From Simiduia agarivorans SA1 = DSM 21679 (lineage in GTDB: Bacteria > Pseudomonadota > Gammaproteobacteria > Pseudomonadales > Cellvibrionaceae): 64,000 bases of DNA. Positions 51,537 through 60,620 of the stretch are shown here, one piece after another. Every line of letters starts with the position of its first letter. The first letter of the stretch is position 1. The position numbers and the translations under genes were made by a program. The notes beneath the pieces were generated by a model. That model was not told where the DNA came from and did no database searches. It was given only the letters and a program-made list of their open reading frames with translations. The stretch spans positions 4,138,270-4,202,269 of the forward strand of contig NC_018868.3 of assembly GCF_000305785.2 (NCBI RefSeq), written 5' to 3'.

Positions 51537-53980
51537 ATGTTGCGAATTGCTGTTGTAGGCCTGCTGTTGGGCTTAAGTTGTTCATTTTCTGTACAAGCTG
51601 CCATTTCTCAGACCAAAGGCGATTTCGAAGACAAATTCCGCCAGCTGGATGAAGTGCTGCCCACACCCAATGTCTACCGTGCGGCCACCGGTGAGCCCGG
51701 CCCCAGTACTGGCAGCAGGAAGTGGACTACAAGATCGATGTTCGCCTGAACGAAGCCAAGCGTCGGCTGGACGCCAGCCAGACCATCACTTACACCAATC
51801 ATTCCCCGCACACGCTCAAGTATCTGTGGCTGCAGCTGGACCAGAACCGCTTCCGGTTGGATTCCATGGCCGAAACCACGCTGACCTTTGGCGGCATTGG
51901 CAACCGCGGCCCGTCTACCCGCTCTGCCACGCCGGAGTTGCCGGCCGGCATCAGTCTGGCGGAACTGCGCCGTCAGCAGTGGTTGGCCGACCACGAGGTG
52001 GGTTACACCATCAGCAATGTGAAAACTGCACAAGGGGTAGCTCTGCGCACCACCACCGTGGGCACCAATTTCCGCATCGACCTCGATAAACCGTTAAAGT
52101 CCGGCGAAGCCGTCACCTTCAGCATGGATTTCGCGTTTAACATCGTGGAAGAAGATGCGGTGTCGGCGCGCTCGGGCTATGAGCATTTTCCCGATGACCC
52201 ACGCAAGGGTGGCAATGACATTTTCCTGCTGGCCCAGTGGTTCCCGCGCTTGCATGCGTTCACCGATTACGAAGCCTGGACCAATAAAGAGTTTCTGGGG
52301 CGCGGTGAGTTCACACTCGAATTCGGCGATTACGAAGTCAACCTGACGGTGCCGGCCGATCACATTGTGTCGGCCACCGGCGAGCTGCAGAATCCGGAGC
52401 AGGTGCTGACCAAAACCCAGCGCGAGCGCCTGGAAAAGGCCCGTACTGCCAAGCGCCCGGTGTTTATTGTGACCCAGGAAGAAGCGGAAAAAGCCGAAAA
52501 ATCCGCCACCAAAAAAACCAAAACCTGGCAGTTCAAAGCCGAAAAGGTGCGCGATTTTGCCTGGGCCTCCTCGCGTAAGTTCATGTGGGATGCGCGCGGT
52601 TACCAGCAGGGCGGCGATGTGATGCCCGTGGTTATGGCCATGTCGTTCTATCCGAAAGAGGGTGGTGACCTGTGGAAAAAATATTCCACCGAGTCGGTCA
52701 TTCACACCATGGAGGTCTACTCGCGCTTCTCGTTTGATTACCCTTATCCGGTGGCGCAGAGCGTGAATGGGCCGGTGGGTGGCATGGAATACCCCATGAT
52801 CACTTTCAATGGTCCGCGCACCACCTTGCACGAAGACGGCACCCGCACCTGGACCCAGGCGGAAAAACGCTTCCTGATTGGTGTGGTGATCCACGAGATC
52901 GGCCACATCTATTTCCCCATGATCGTGAATTCCGACGAGCGCCAATGGACCTGGATGGACGAAGGCCTGAACAGCTTTCTCGACGGCGTGGCCGGACGCG
53001 AATGGGACCCGGAAATGCCCTGGGGCGTGGAGCCGCGCGATATCGTGGATTACATGAAGTCCGATATTCAGGTACCGATCATGACCCAGTCGGATTCGGT
53101 CTTGCGTTTGGGCCCCAACGCTTACACCAAACCGGCGGCGGCGTTGAATATCCTGCGCGAAGTGATTCTGGGCCGCGAATTGTTTGATTACGCGTTCAAG
53201 GAATTTTCTGTGCGCTGGCAGTACAAGCGCCCGACACCTGCCGACTTCTTCCGCACCATGGAAGAGGCCTCCGGTGTGGATCTGGATTGGTTCTGGCGTG
53301 GCTGGTTTTACAGCACCGATCACGTGGACATTTCACTCGATAAGGTGTGGCAGCTGCGGCTGGACACGAAAAACCCCGATGTGGATTTCAAGCGCCGCCG
53401 TCTGGAAGAGGCCGACAAGCCTCAGCCGCTGTTTGAGAAGCGCGAGCGCGATGCCGGCAATAAAACCTGGCTGGAGCGCAACAAGGATATCCGCGATTTC
53501 TACGATGAAAACGATCGCTTCACGGTGACCAATAAAGAACGCAACGCTTACAAACAGCTGTTGGAAGATCTGGAGCCCTGGGAGCGCGAGGTGTTGGAGC
53601 GCGCGGTGAAAGAAGACAAGCATTACTACGTGATGGATTTCAGCAATCTGGGTGGTTTGGTGATGCCGATTCTGCTGGAACTGACCTATAAGGATGGCAG
53701 CGTGGAAGAGCGCTACATTCCGGCAGAGATCTGGCGTCGTTCACCTAAGGCGGTATCCAAGCTGATTGTGACCGACAAAGAACTGGTGCAGGTGGTGGTG
53801 GACCCGCGTTGGGAAACCGCCGACGTGGACAATGAAAACAACCATTACCCCCGTCGCATCATCAAGTCGCGCATCGAAGCTTATAAAGATGAGGAGCGTA
53901 CTGATCCCGTGTATCGCGACATCATGCACGACATCACCACCAAAGAAGAAAAACCCAAGCCCGGGTTCCATAAAAAATGA
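51537..53980 (+). pseudogene. M1 family metallopeptidase, frameshifted near its N-terminus
   Basis: A secreted zinc metallopeptidase of the M1 family, about 814 residues if one base is restored. The signal peptide and first 55 residues (51537-51700) are in one frame; the rest, from PQYWQQEVDYKID, is in another. The break is in a CCCC run at 51701-51704, where one extra C restores the frame. The active site is intact: HEIGH followed 18 residues later by Glu in WMDEGLN. The downstream DUF6702 gene overlaps the stop. The change could be a sequencing error, a phase-variable tract or a real inactivation; the body of the gene shows no other damage. Confidence 0.8.
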
Positions 53981-54468
53981 TCCGGGGCGTGCTGTTATTG
54001 GTTTGCGCGTTGTGGGCCTGCGTCGGGCAGGCCCACCAGATGAAGGCGGCAATGACCAAGGTGCTGTTCAATGCGCGCACCGGCAATGTGGAAGTGATGC
54101 ACCGTTTCTATGTGCACGATGCCGAGCATGCGCTCAGCCAGATTGCGGGCAAGCAGGTTCATTTGTTGGATGATGCAGCGGCGCAACAGCAGTTTGGTCG
54201 GTATGTGGCTTCGCACTTCGCTATGGGCTATGCGCGTGAACAGGCGCAATCCTTCAGTTACGTGGGGCAGGAGTTGGAAGGCAAGTTTATCTGGGTGTAC
54301 CAGGAGCTGCCGGTGCCCGATGCCGCCCCCGCGCAACTGTGGTTCCGCCACACCGCGTTGCAGGATTTCTGGCCAGAGCAGATGAACCAGATCAATGTGG
54401 AAGGCCTGGGGCCGGTCCGTTCCCTGCAGCTCACGCGCGAAAGCGGCTGGCAAAGCCTGCAATACTGA
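53977..54468 (+). CDS. DUF6702 family exported protein
   Basis: A 163-residue protein with a signal peptide (residues 1-19, ending VGQAHQ) and a domain of strands containing VEVMHRFYVHDAEHAL and FIWVYQELPV. It matches the DUF6702 pattern, small exported proteins found next to M1-type peptidases. The ATG overlaps the peptidase stop (ATGA), showing coupling. Its role is unknown, possibly a chaperone or cofactor-binding partner of the peptidase. Confidence 0.8.
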   Translation: MIRGVLLLVCALWACVGQAHQMKAAMTKVLFNARTGNVEVMHRFYVHDAEHALSQIAGKQVHLLDDAAAQQQFGRYVASHFAMGYAREQAQSFSYVGQELEGKFIWVYQELPVPDAAPAQLWFRHTALQDFWPEQMNQINVEGLGPVRSLQLTRESGWQSLQY

Positions 54469-54514
54469 GATACCGGTAAATTTCCATCCCCTCGCGGCTC
54501 TGTTAATCTTGTGA

Positions 54515-54785
54515 TTAACAGGCTGTTGAAAAACCCCTGGTATGCTCAGCGAGACCTGAAGCGTGCAGATGTTGTGGTTTATCTCGACGCACAGGGTGGT
54601 TCCCTTTGCTAGAGATAAAGCGCAGCAGATGTGCGCTTCAGGCCTCGCCCTACGGGGCTTTCAGGCTGGTCCGTACTTGTCGTTGCCGCTTTTCGGTGGG
54701 TGGACACACACTTTCAAAACGGCGCCTAAATTACGAACCAGCCTGTAAGCCTGAGCATGCAAGGAGTTTTTCAACAGTCTGTTAA
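54515..54785. mobile_element. MITE-like element with 22-bp terminal inverted repeats
   Basis: Terminal inverted repeats of about 22 bp begin TTAACAG(G/A)CTGTTGAAA at both ends and match at 20 of 22 positions. The 271-bp element has no coding capacity. TTAA at both ends could be a target-site duplication or part of the repeat. CAGGCTGTTGAAAAA-type ends occur in several DDE-transposase IS families, so a non-autonomous derivative is likely. The element ends within one base of the Shine-Dalgarno sequence of the following regulator gene. Confidence 0.75.
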
Positions 54786-54798
54786 GGAGCCGTGCGTT

Positions 54799-55533
54799 AT
54801 GAATTTCCCTTTGTTCGATCCGCCCCCCGAAGGGGTGGCGCCTTTGCAACCCAGGACCAAGAAAGATCAGCTGGCGCAAAAGCTGCTGGAAATGATCTAT
54901 CAGGGTCTGCTGCGCCACAACGATACATTGCCCAGCGAGCGCGACCTGGCCGCCATGTTTTCGGTCAGCCGGGAAACGGTGCGCGCGGCGCTGGCGTCAT
55001 TGGCAGAGCAGGGCTTGCTGGCGGTCAGTCATGGGGCAAAAACCCGGGTGCTGCGCTCGGAAACCCAATTGCAGACCTGCGCCCGTCTGATGCCGGCGTT
55101 ACACAGTCTGGACATCGGCCGCTATGCCATTGAGCAGGTGTTTGAAACGCGCCAGTTGATTGAATCGCACATTGTGCGTCTGGCGGCGGCGCGGGTCACT
55201 CCACAAGACATTGAGGCACTGCAGCGCATGCTGGATCAGCAGGCGCAGCTGTTCTCGGAAGTCATCCACTTCCAGCTGGCCGATAAAGCGTTTCATCAAA
55301 AGCTGGCGGACATCGCCGGCAATCCGTTATTGGCGCGTTATGCAGAAGAACTCTATGCCTACGGTCTGTTTTTCCGCCGCGAGCTGTTGGAAGGGGCCTG
55401 TTTGGTGGAAGACAGTTACCGCGAGCACCAGCAGATTGTTGCGGCCATTGCCAGTGGCGATGGAGATCAGGCGGCGGCTGCCATGGTTCAGCATCTGGAC
55501 AGCGTATTGGCTCTGTCTGCCGCTGAGCGCTAA
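54799..55533 (+). CDS. FadR/GntR family transcriptional regulator
   Basis: A 244-residue regulator with a GntR winged helix (about 28-95: LPSERDLAAMFSVSRETVRAALASLAEQGLL) and a C-terminal FCD ligand-binding domain (about 105-240) containing VFETRQLIESHIVRLAA, FHQKLADIAGNPLLARYAEELYAYG and YREHQQIVAAIASGDGDQAAAAM. The His residues of the metal site are present. The AAGGAG at 54784-54789 sets the start at 54799. A MITE-like insertion sits directly upstream, so the native promoter has been displaced or replaced. The target genes are unknown. Confidence 0.9.
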   Translation: MNFPLFDPPPEGVAPLQPRTKKDQLAQKLLEMIYQGLLRHNDTLPSERDLAAMFSVSRETVRAALASLAEQGLLAVSHGAKTRVLRSETQLQTCARLMPALHSLDIGRYAIEQVFETRQLIESHIVRLAAARVTPQDIEALQRMLDQQAQLFSEVIHFQLADKAFHQKLADIAGNPLLARYAEELYAYGLFFRRELLEGACLVEDSYREHQQIVAAIASGDGDQAAAAMVQHLDSVLALSAAER

Positions 55534-55615
55534 CCACTCGACGCAAGCGGTTGCGGCCTGAGTAGCCCGGTGCGTCATTGCTTCTACTCTGTCATACCCC
55601 AAGGGAGGGAACCGT

Positions 55616-57448
55616 ATGAAACACTGGTTGATCGCAGCCGCTTGTGCCCTGATGGTGGCATGTGCCGGCACAGACCCCAAACCCGCTGCCGTGGATGAAG
55701 CCACCCGCGCGCAGGAAACCGCAAAATTGAACGCCTGGTTCGACGCTCAGTTCAAACAAGACCTCGAGCGTTTTCCTACCTATAAAACCTATCTGGGCAT
55801 GATTGATGACCTGGATGCCTATGGCCGCTGGAATGACCCCAGCGAGCAGGCTGAGCTGGCAAATATCGAGATCACCAAACAACGGCTGGCAGAAATGCGC
55901 GAGCGTTTCGACGTGAATACGCTGACGCCGGCGGCGCAGGTGTCCTACCGGTTTGCGGAATTTACGGCCACCAATGGGCTGGCATTGTCTGAGTACCGCA
56001 ACAGCGGTTATGTGTTTACCCAGTTCTTTGGCCCCCATACCGATATGAGCACCATGCTCATCGGCTATCAGCGGGTGGACAATGCCGATCACGCCAATGC
56101 TTACATCCGGCGTCTGGAAAGCTACGGCGATGTGCTCAACGTGGAGATCGATAAAGCCGTGGTGCGGGCGAAGCAGGGCGTATTGCCGCCGGCGTTTGCC
56201 TACCCGGTGGTGATTGAAACCTCACGCGGTCTGATTACCGGTGCGCCTTTCGATAACAGTGGTGAAGATTCGCCCCTGTGGGCGGATTTTGTGGCGAAAG
56301 TAGACAAGCTGGAATTGCCCGAAGCTGACAAAGCCGAGCTGAAAACCCGCGCCCGTACCGCGCTGGTGTCGGGTGTGAAGCCCGCCTATGACCGTTTGAT
56401 TGCGGTGATGGAACAGCACCAGAAAATTACGCCCGCCGATGACGGTGTGTGGAAACTGAAAGACGGCGCCAACTACTATCAGGCCCAGTTACAGAACTAC
56501 ACCACGCGCGATGACATGACTGCCGAGCAGATTCACCAGCTGGGTCTGGACGAGGTGGCGCGCATCCACGACGAAATGCGCGCAATCATGAAGCAGGTGA
56601 AATTCGACGGCAGCTTGCTGGAATTTTTTACCCACCTGCGCGAATCGGATCAATTTTATTATGCCAATACCGAGGCCGGTCGTGCCCGTTACCTGGCCGA
56701 AGCCACCGCCTTCATTGACAACCTGATGGCGAAAGCGCCCGACTATTTCGGTACCTTGCCAAAAGCGGCGCTTGAAGTGCGTGCGGTAGAACCCTATCGC
56801 ATCGAAACCGCCACCGGTGCCTTCTATGAGCCCGGTGCATTGGATGGCAGCCGCCCCGGTGCCTACTACGTGAATATGAGTGACATGAAAGAGTTGCCCG
56901 TGTACCAGATGGAGACCCTGGCGTATCACGAAGGCGCACCCGGTCATCACTTCCAGAGCAGCATTGCCCAGGAACTCACCGACGTGCCCATGTTCCAGAA
57001 ACTCACCTGGTACTCCGCCTACGGCGAAGGCTGGGCTTTGTATGCAGAAAAAATGGGCAAGGATATGGGCTTCTTCACCGATCCCTATCAGGACTTCGGT
57101 CGCCTGAGCTACGAAGTATTCCGCGCGGCCCGTTTGGTGGTGGACACCGGCATTCATCACAAGCGCTGGACCGAACAACAGGCGCGCGACTACATGATGC
57201 AGAACACGCCCATGACCGAAGGCGACATCCGCGACGAAATCCGCCGCTATATTGTCTGGCCGGGCCAGGCGGTTTCGTACAAAGTCGGCATGCTGACGAT
57301 TCTGGAGTTGCGGGATCGGGCGCAGGCGGAATTAGGTGATAAGTTTGATTATCGCGAGTTTCACGATGTGGTGTTGAAGAATGGTTCTGTGCCGCTGAGT
57401 TTGTTGGGTGAGTTAGTGGATGATTGGGTTGCCCGGAAGAAGGGGTGA
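55616..57448 (+). CDS. DUF885 family lipoprotein, putative metallohydrolase
   Basis: A 610-residue lipoprotein of the DUF885 family. A lipobox (LMVAC, cysteine near residue 16) shows export and lipid anchoring. The conserved zinc motif HEGAPGHHFQSSIAQEL lies about two-thirds along, preceded by YQMETLAYHE and followed by GEGWALYAEKMG and a late YIVWPGQAVSYKVG. DUF885 proteins are predicted metallopeptidases with an HExxxH-like motif. Length is typical (about 600). The ATG follows AGGGAGGGAAC. Confidence 0.85.
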   Translation: MKHWLIAAACALMVACAGTDPKPAAVDEATRAQETAKLNAWFDAQFKQDLERFPTYKTYLGMIDDLDAYGRWNDPSEQAELANIEITKQRLAEMRERFDVNTLTPAAQVSYRFAEFTATNGLALSEYRNSGYVFTQFFGPHTDMSTMLIGYQRVDNADHANAYIRRLESYGDVLNVEIDKAVVRAKQGVLPPAFAYPVVIETSRGLITGAPFDNSGEDSPLWADFVAKVDKLELPEADKAELKTRARTALVSGVKPAYDRLIAVMEQHQKITPADDGVWKLKDGANYYQAQLQNYTTRDDMTAEQIHQLGLDEVARIHDEMRAIMKQVKFDGSLLEFFTHLRESDQFYYANTEAGRARYLAEATAFIDNLMAKAPDYFGTLPKAALEVRAVEPYRIETATGAFYEPGALDGSRPGAYYVNMSDMKELPVYQMETLAYHEGAPGHHFQSSIAQELTDVPMFQKLTWYSAYGEGWALYAEKMGKDMGFFTDPYQDFGRLSYEVFRAARLVVDTGIHHKRWTEQQARDYMMQNTPMTEGDIRDEIRRYIVWPGQAVSYKVGMLTILELRDRAQAELGDKFDYREFHDVVLKNGSVPLSLLGELVDDWVARKKG

Positions 57449-57458
57449 TTTGAGTTAA

Positions 57459-58293
57459 ACGAAGTTTGTGCAGGTTTTCGCAAATGGATTGCGCTTAACC
57501 TGCCAATAAATGTTTTGGTTGGGGCTTAAAGCTGCGTTGAGTGTTAGGCCCTCGCCAAACGTGCCTTTAGATAGATTTATTTATTCTGGAGGTTGTTCAT
57601 TTTCTTTGTTTGGCCAAAGAAAACGAACCAAAAGAAAGGCCACCCCGCTTCCGCGCCCTTCGGGTTCGTTCGCTCCGGGCAATTTCAGGGGGTCGCCGGC
57701 GACCGCCATCCATGGCGGAACGCCGCTCAAATGGCCTTCCCTGGCCATTTGTACCCCCTGAAATCGCCCTCCGCTCACCGCTACAGAAGGGGCCCCAAGA
57801 GCGGGTGCCAGATTCGATTGCAGCAAATCTATCTTCCGCTATCAATGATCCGAAAGACTGAGATGTCTGGGAGTTGGATGTCGTAGCAAAACCTTTCCCA
57901 TCACAACTCAAACCTAATAGCAGAAAAAGTTTAAGGTATCAGGCTTCCAGAACGGTCGCTTTTCGGGGCCCCTTACGTAGCGGCCAATTCTAAGTGCGTT
58001 TTTCGGGGGCAAATGGCCAAGGAAGGCCATTTGAGCGACGTTCTGCCAGGATGGCTGTCGGCGCGACCCCGAAAAACGCGCTTAAAATTGGAAACGAGCG
58101 CAGTCGGGGTGGCCTTTCTTTTGGTTCGTTTTCTTTGGACAAACAAAGAAAATGAACAACCTCCCGAACAATACAAAATTAACTATTCGCACGTTGGGTG
58201 AAGATCTGCTTCTCAATAGACACGCAGCAGGGTTCGATCCAACTATTGGCAGCTTAAACGCATTCCATTTGCGAAAACCTGCACAAACTTCGT
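57459..58293. repeat. 835-bp inverted-repeat element (two inverted copies of a repeat)
   Basis: Both ends read ACGAAGTTTGTGCAGGTTTT in opposite orientation, and similarity continues inward for about 350 bases per arm, including GGTTGTTCATTTTCTTTGTTT and CAAATGGCCTTCC. The arms are diverged and separated by about 140 bases. Internal open frames translate the repeat itself (for example PKKTNQKKGH) and are judged non-coding. The whole region could fold as a long cruciform or RNA stem, or represent two insertions of a repeat family. Confidence 0.75.
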
Positions 58294-58314
58294 ATAAGAA
58301 AATCTCAACGCCCA

Positions 58315-58345
58315 AAAACAAAAAACCCCGCCAATCGGCAGGGTT
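58315..58345 (-). terminator. Rho-independent terminator of the HU gene
   Basis: On the minus strand an ACCCTGCCGATTGGCGGGG stem-loop is followed by TTTTTTG, about 60 bases after the HU-type gene stop. Confidence 0.8.
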
Positions 58346-58399
58346 CTCTGTTCTATCCAAACGCCCTCAACGGGCATTCAGCATCAAAGCGAAGCGCTA

Positions 58400-58825
58400 T
58401 CAGCCCGCCATTTCCTTCATCTTCTTCAGAGGACGGATCTTAACGGTGATGCTGGCGGGTTTGGCTTTGAAGGTGGTCTCTTCACCAGTGAAGGGGTTGA
58501 TACCCTTGCGTGCTTTTTTGGCAGGCTTCTTCACAGTGTTGATCTTCATCAGGCCGGGCAGTACGAACTCGCCGCAGGCTTTTTTCTTGATGTGAGCTTC
58601 GATCACATTGCTCAGCTCGTCCAGTACAGCAGTGACCTGCTTCTTAGACAGCTCGGTAGTTTCGGCAATGTGGGTCAGGATCTGGGTTTTGTTGAAACGC
58701 TCGCCGACCGCTTTCAGTGCAACGGGCTTTTTGGCTGCTGGCTTCGCTGCGGCCTTGGGGGCAGCTTTCTTGGCAGCGGCTTTTTTAGCGGGGGCTTTTT
58801 TTGCTGGGGCTTTTTTGGCGGCCAT
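58400..58825 (-). CDS. HU family DNA-binding protein with histone-H1-like tail
   Basis: A 141-residue nucleoid protein. Residues 1-40 are a Lys/Ala/Pro repeat (AAKKAPAKK and similar) resembling histone H1 and AlgP tails. A complete HU/IHF domain follows (about 45-138): FNKTQILTHIAETTELSKKQV, VIEAHIKKKACGEFVLPGLMKI and KKPAKKARKGINPFTGEETTFKAKPA. The tail is expected to increase DNA compaction or protein contacts. It is a single gene with its own terminator, far from other chromatin genes. Confidence 0.93.
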   Translation of the reverse strand: MAAKKAPAKKAPAKKAAAKKAAPKAAAKPAAKKPVALKAVGERFNKTQILTHIAETTELSKKQVTAVLDELSNVIEAHIKKKACGEFVLPGLMKINTVKKPAKKARKGINPFTGEETTFKAKPASITVKIRPLKKMKEMAG

Positions 58826-59050
58826 GCATCATTCCTTTGTTGGAAGTTGGTTTTATAAAAGGGTAAGCGGCCTGAGCCGGCCGGGTTGGTCGACTCTTGA
58901 CCACTGCAGCGGACTGCAGTGCTCTGAAGGTGAAAAAAGCCTTGTTTTATAGGCTGAAACGCTCCTTCATGCGCTTGGACACTATATATAAAGCATTAGT
59001 CCGGGCTGGGCAATAAGCGCGGACCAAAAAAGCACAAAAAAGCCGGAAAT

Positions 59051-60166
59051 TCAGCTGTGGGTGTTTGGTGCTGGTGGTTTCTGGCGAGGTCGGACCACGT
59101 CGTTAAATGTATCTACCCAGTGTTGGTTGAACAGGCTGCCGGCGTGACGATTGATTTCCAGAATGGCGCGGATCAACGGGCGCTGGGGTAAGTTGACGTG
59201 GGCGCGGCTGTTAATGCAGGCGTCAAACGTATCGACAATGGCCAGGATTTTGGCGCCTTCACAGGTGTGTTCGTCGGTGAGCCCCATCGGGTAGCCCTCG
59301 CCGTTGGCGCGCTCATGGTGTTCCAGCACCATGCGGGCGGCATCGGACCAGTGCCCCAGGCTGTTCAGCAATGCGCTGCCTGCCCGGGTGTGTTCTTCCA
59401 GTTGTTGTCGCTCGTGGGCGGTATAGCGCTCTGGTTTATGCAACAACGACAGCGGCAGGAATGCCATGGCAAAGTCGTGCATATACACCGCTGCCAGTAG
59501 CTGGGTCGGGTCTACCGGCTGGCCCGCGTGCTTGTTCATTGCCAGAGCCAGCAAGGCGATGCGCCGGGTTCTGCCGTGCCAGTAGGGTGAGCGTTGATCC
59601 ACTGCCGCCAGCAGAGACTCCATAAAATTCAGGTCGGCGTGGGTGTCTATCTTGAACTGCTGTAGTTGTGTCCGGGGCTCGCTGTTGGCTTTCGGGTCCA
59701 GCAGTGGCAGTACCTTGCCAATCAGTCCGGGTCGGTCGGATTCGCTGGCCAACGCAATGGCGCTGATGTCGGCACAGAGTTGCTGCATGGTGTCCGGCAT
59801 GATCAGATCGGGGTTGCCGGCCAGACGGGATTGTACCCACTGATGGGTGTGATCCATGGCCGCCAGAATCAGGTCGCTCAACAGGTCGTTGTAACGGATC
59901 TGACCTTTGCGCAAGGGCTCGAGAATGTCCTCCACTGACTGTAGCAGGGGGGTGATATCCGCCAGGCCGATATAGATGAGGTTGCCCTTGATGGTGTGCA
60001 CCCGCCGGAACAGGTCGTTGAGCAGGGCGTCGTCCTCCGGTGCATGTTCCAGCTTCAGCAGCAGGGACTCCGAGGCCTGGTAGGCATCTTCGAAGTCAGC
60101 AAAGAAGTCTGTGATGGTCTCAGCGTCGGGGTTGCTGTAGGCGTCTTTGAAATCAGTCACTGCCAT
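59051..60166 (-). CDS. HPt-HD-GYP domain protein
   Basis: A 371-residue protein joining an N-terminal HPt phosphotransfer domain (about 15-110, phospho-acceptor His57 in RRVHTIKGN) to a C-terminal HD-GYP-type domain (about 175-350). HD-GYP signatures are His197, His230-Asp231, His259, His283-His284 and GYP (291-293 in GEGYP); the following Lys of the HDxGK motif is replaced (HDFAMAF). The metal ligands are largely kept, so phosphodiesterase activity on c-di-GMP is possible. The ATG follows a GAGG-containing leader. HPt fusion to HD-GYP is uncommon and suggests regulation by a kinase. Confidence 0.85.
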   Translation of the reverse strand: MAVTDFKDAYSNPDAETITDFFADFEDAYQASESLLLKLEHAPEDDALLNDLFRRVHTIKGNLIYIGLADITPLLQSVEDILEPLRKGQIRYNDLLSDLILAAMDHTHQWVQSRLAGNPDLIMPDTMQQLCADISAIALASESDRPGLIGKVLPLLDPKANSEPRTQLQQFKIDTHADLNFMESLLAAVDQRSPYWHGRTRRIALLALAMNKHAGQPVDPTQLLAAVYMHDFAMAFLPLSLLHKPERYTAHERQQLEEHTRAGSALLNSLGHWSDAARMVLEHHERANGEGYPMGLTDEHTCEGAKILAIVDTFDACINSRAHVNLPQRPLIRAILEINRHAGSLFNQHWVDTFNDVVRPRQKPPAPNTHS

Positions 60167-60325
60167 GTCGGGCTCCTCAGCCTGTGAGCTTTGAGCATAG
60201 CAGCCAATGGTGGTTTATCCGGCGCGGGGCACAGGCTATAATCGCCCGTTTTTTACGGATAGCCGCCCTGATTGGCGCTGTCCGGGTCCGTTTGATGTTG
60301 ATTCAGGGTATGAGAGGTCCGGTTT

Positions 60326-60595
60326 ATGCCCATATATGAATATGTTTGCCAGTCTTGCGGTCACGACCATGAGGCTCTGCAGAAGTTGAGCGATGCGCCC
60401 CTTACCGATTGCCCCGCCTGTCAGGCGCCGGCATTGGTCAAGCAAATATCGGCGGCAGGCTTCCGCCTGAAGGGTGGCGGCTGGTACGAGACAGACTTCA
60501 AGCGCTCCGGTACCAAGAAGAACCTGGCTGGTGACAGCTGTGGCACCCAGAGTGCGGGTGGTTGCGGCAGTTGCCCTGCCACCACAAATTCATAA
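60326..60595 (+). CDS. FmdB-type zinc-ribbon protein
   Basis: An 89-residue protein with the FmdB/CxxC zinc-ribbon pattern: MPIYEYVCQSCGHDHEAL (Cys-x2-Cys) and LTDCPACQAPALVKQISAAGFRLKGGG. The C-terminus is rich in Ser, Gly and Cys (SAGGCGSCPATT). The family is usually found just upstream of aspS, as here, 25 bases apart, and is thought to be a putative regulatory protein of unknown target. The ATG follows GAGAGG. Confidence 0.92.
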   Translation: MPIYEYVCQSCGHDHEALQKLSDAPLTDCPACQAPALVKQISAAGFRLKGGGWYETDFKRSGTKKNLAGDSCGTQSAGGCGSCPATTNS

Positions 60596-60620
60596 ATTCA
60601 GAGATAACAGGTAATTGATT

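Noticed and set aside
52094-53323. 409-residue minus-strand frame opposite the M1 peptidase gene
   Set aside because: Antisense shadow; the plus strand encodes the HEIGH active site.
57510-58360. Open frames in both directions with FVWPKKTNQKKGH-like sequences
   Set aside because: They are conserved only because the inverted arms are similar; the same DNA is read in several frames and both directions.
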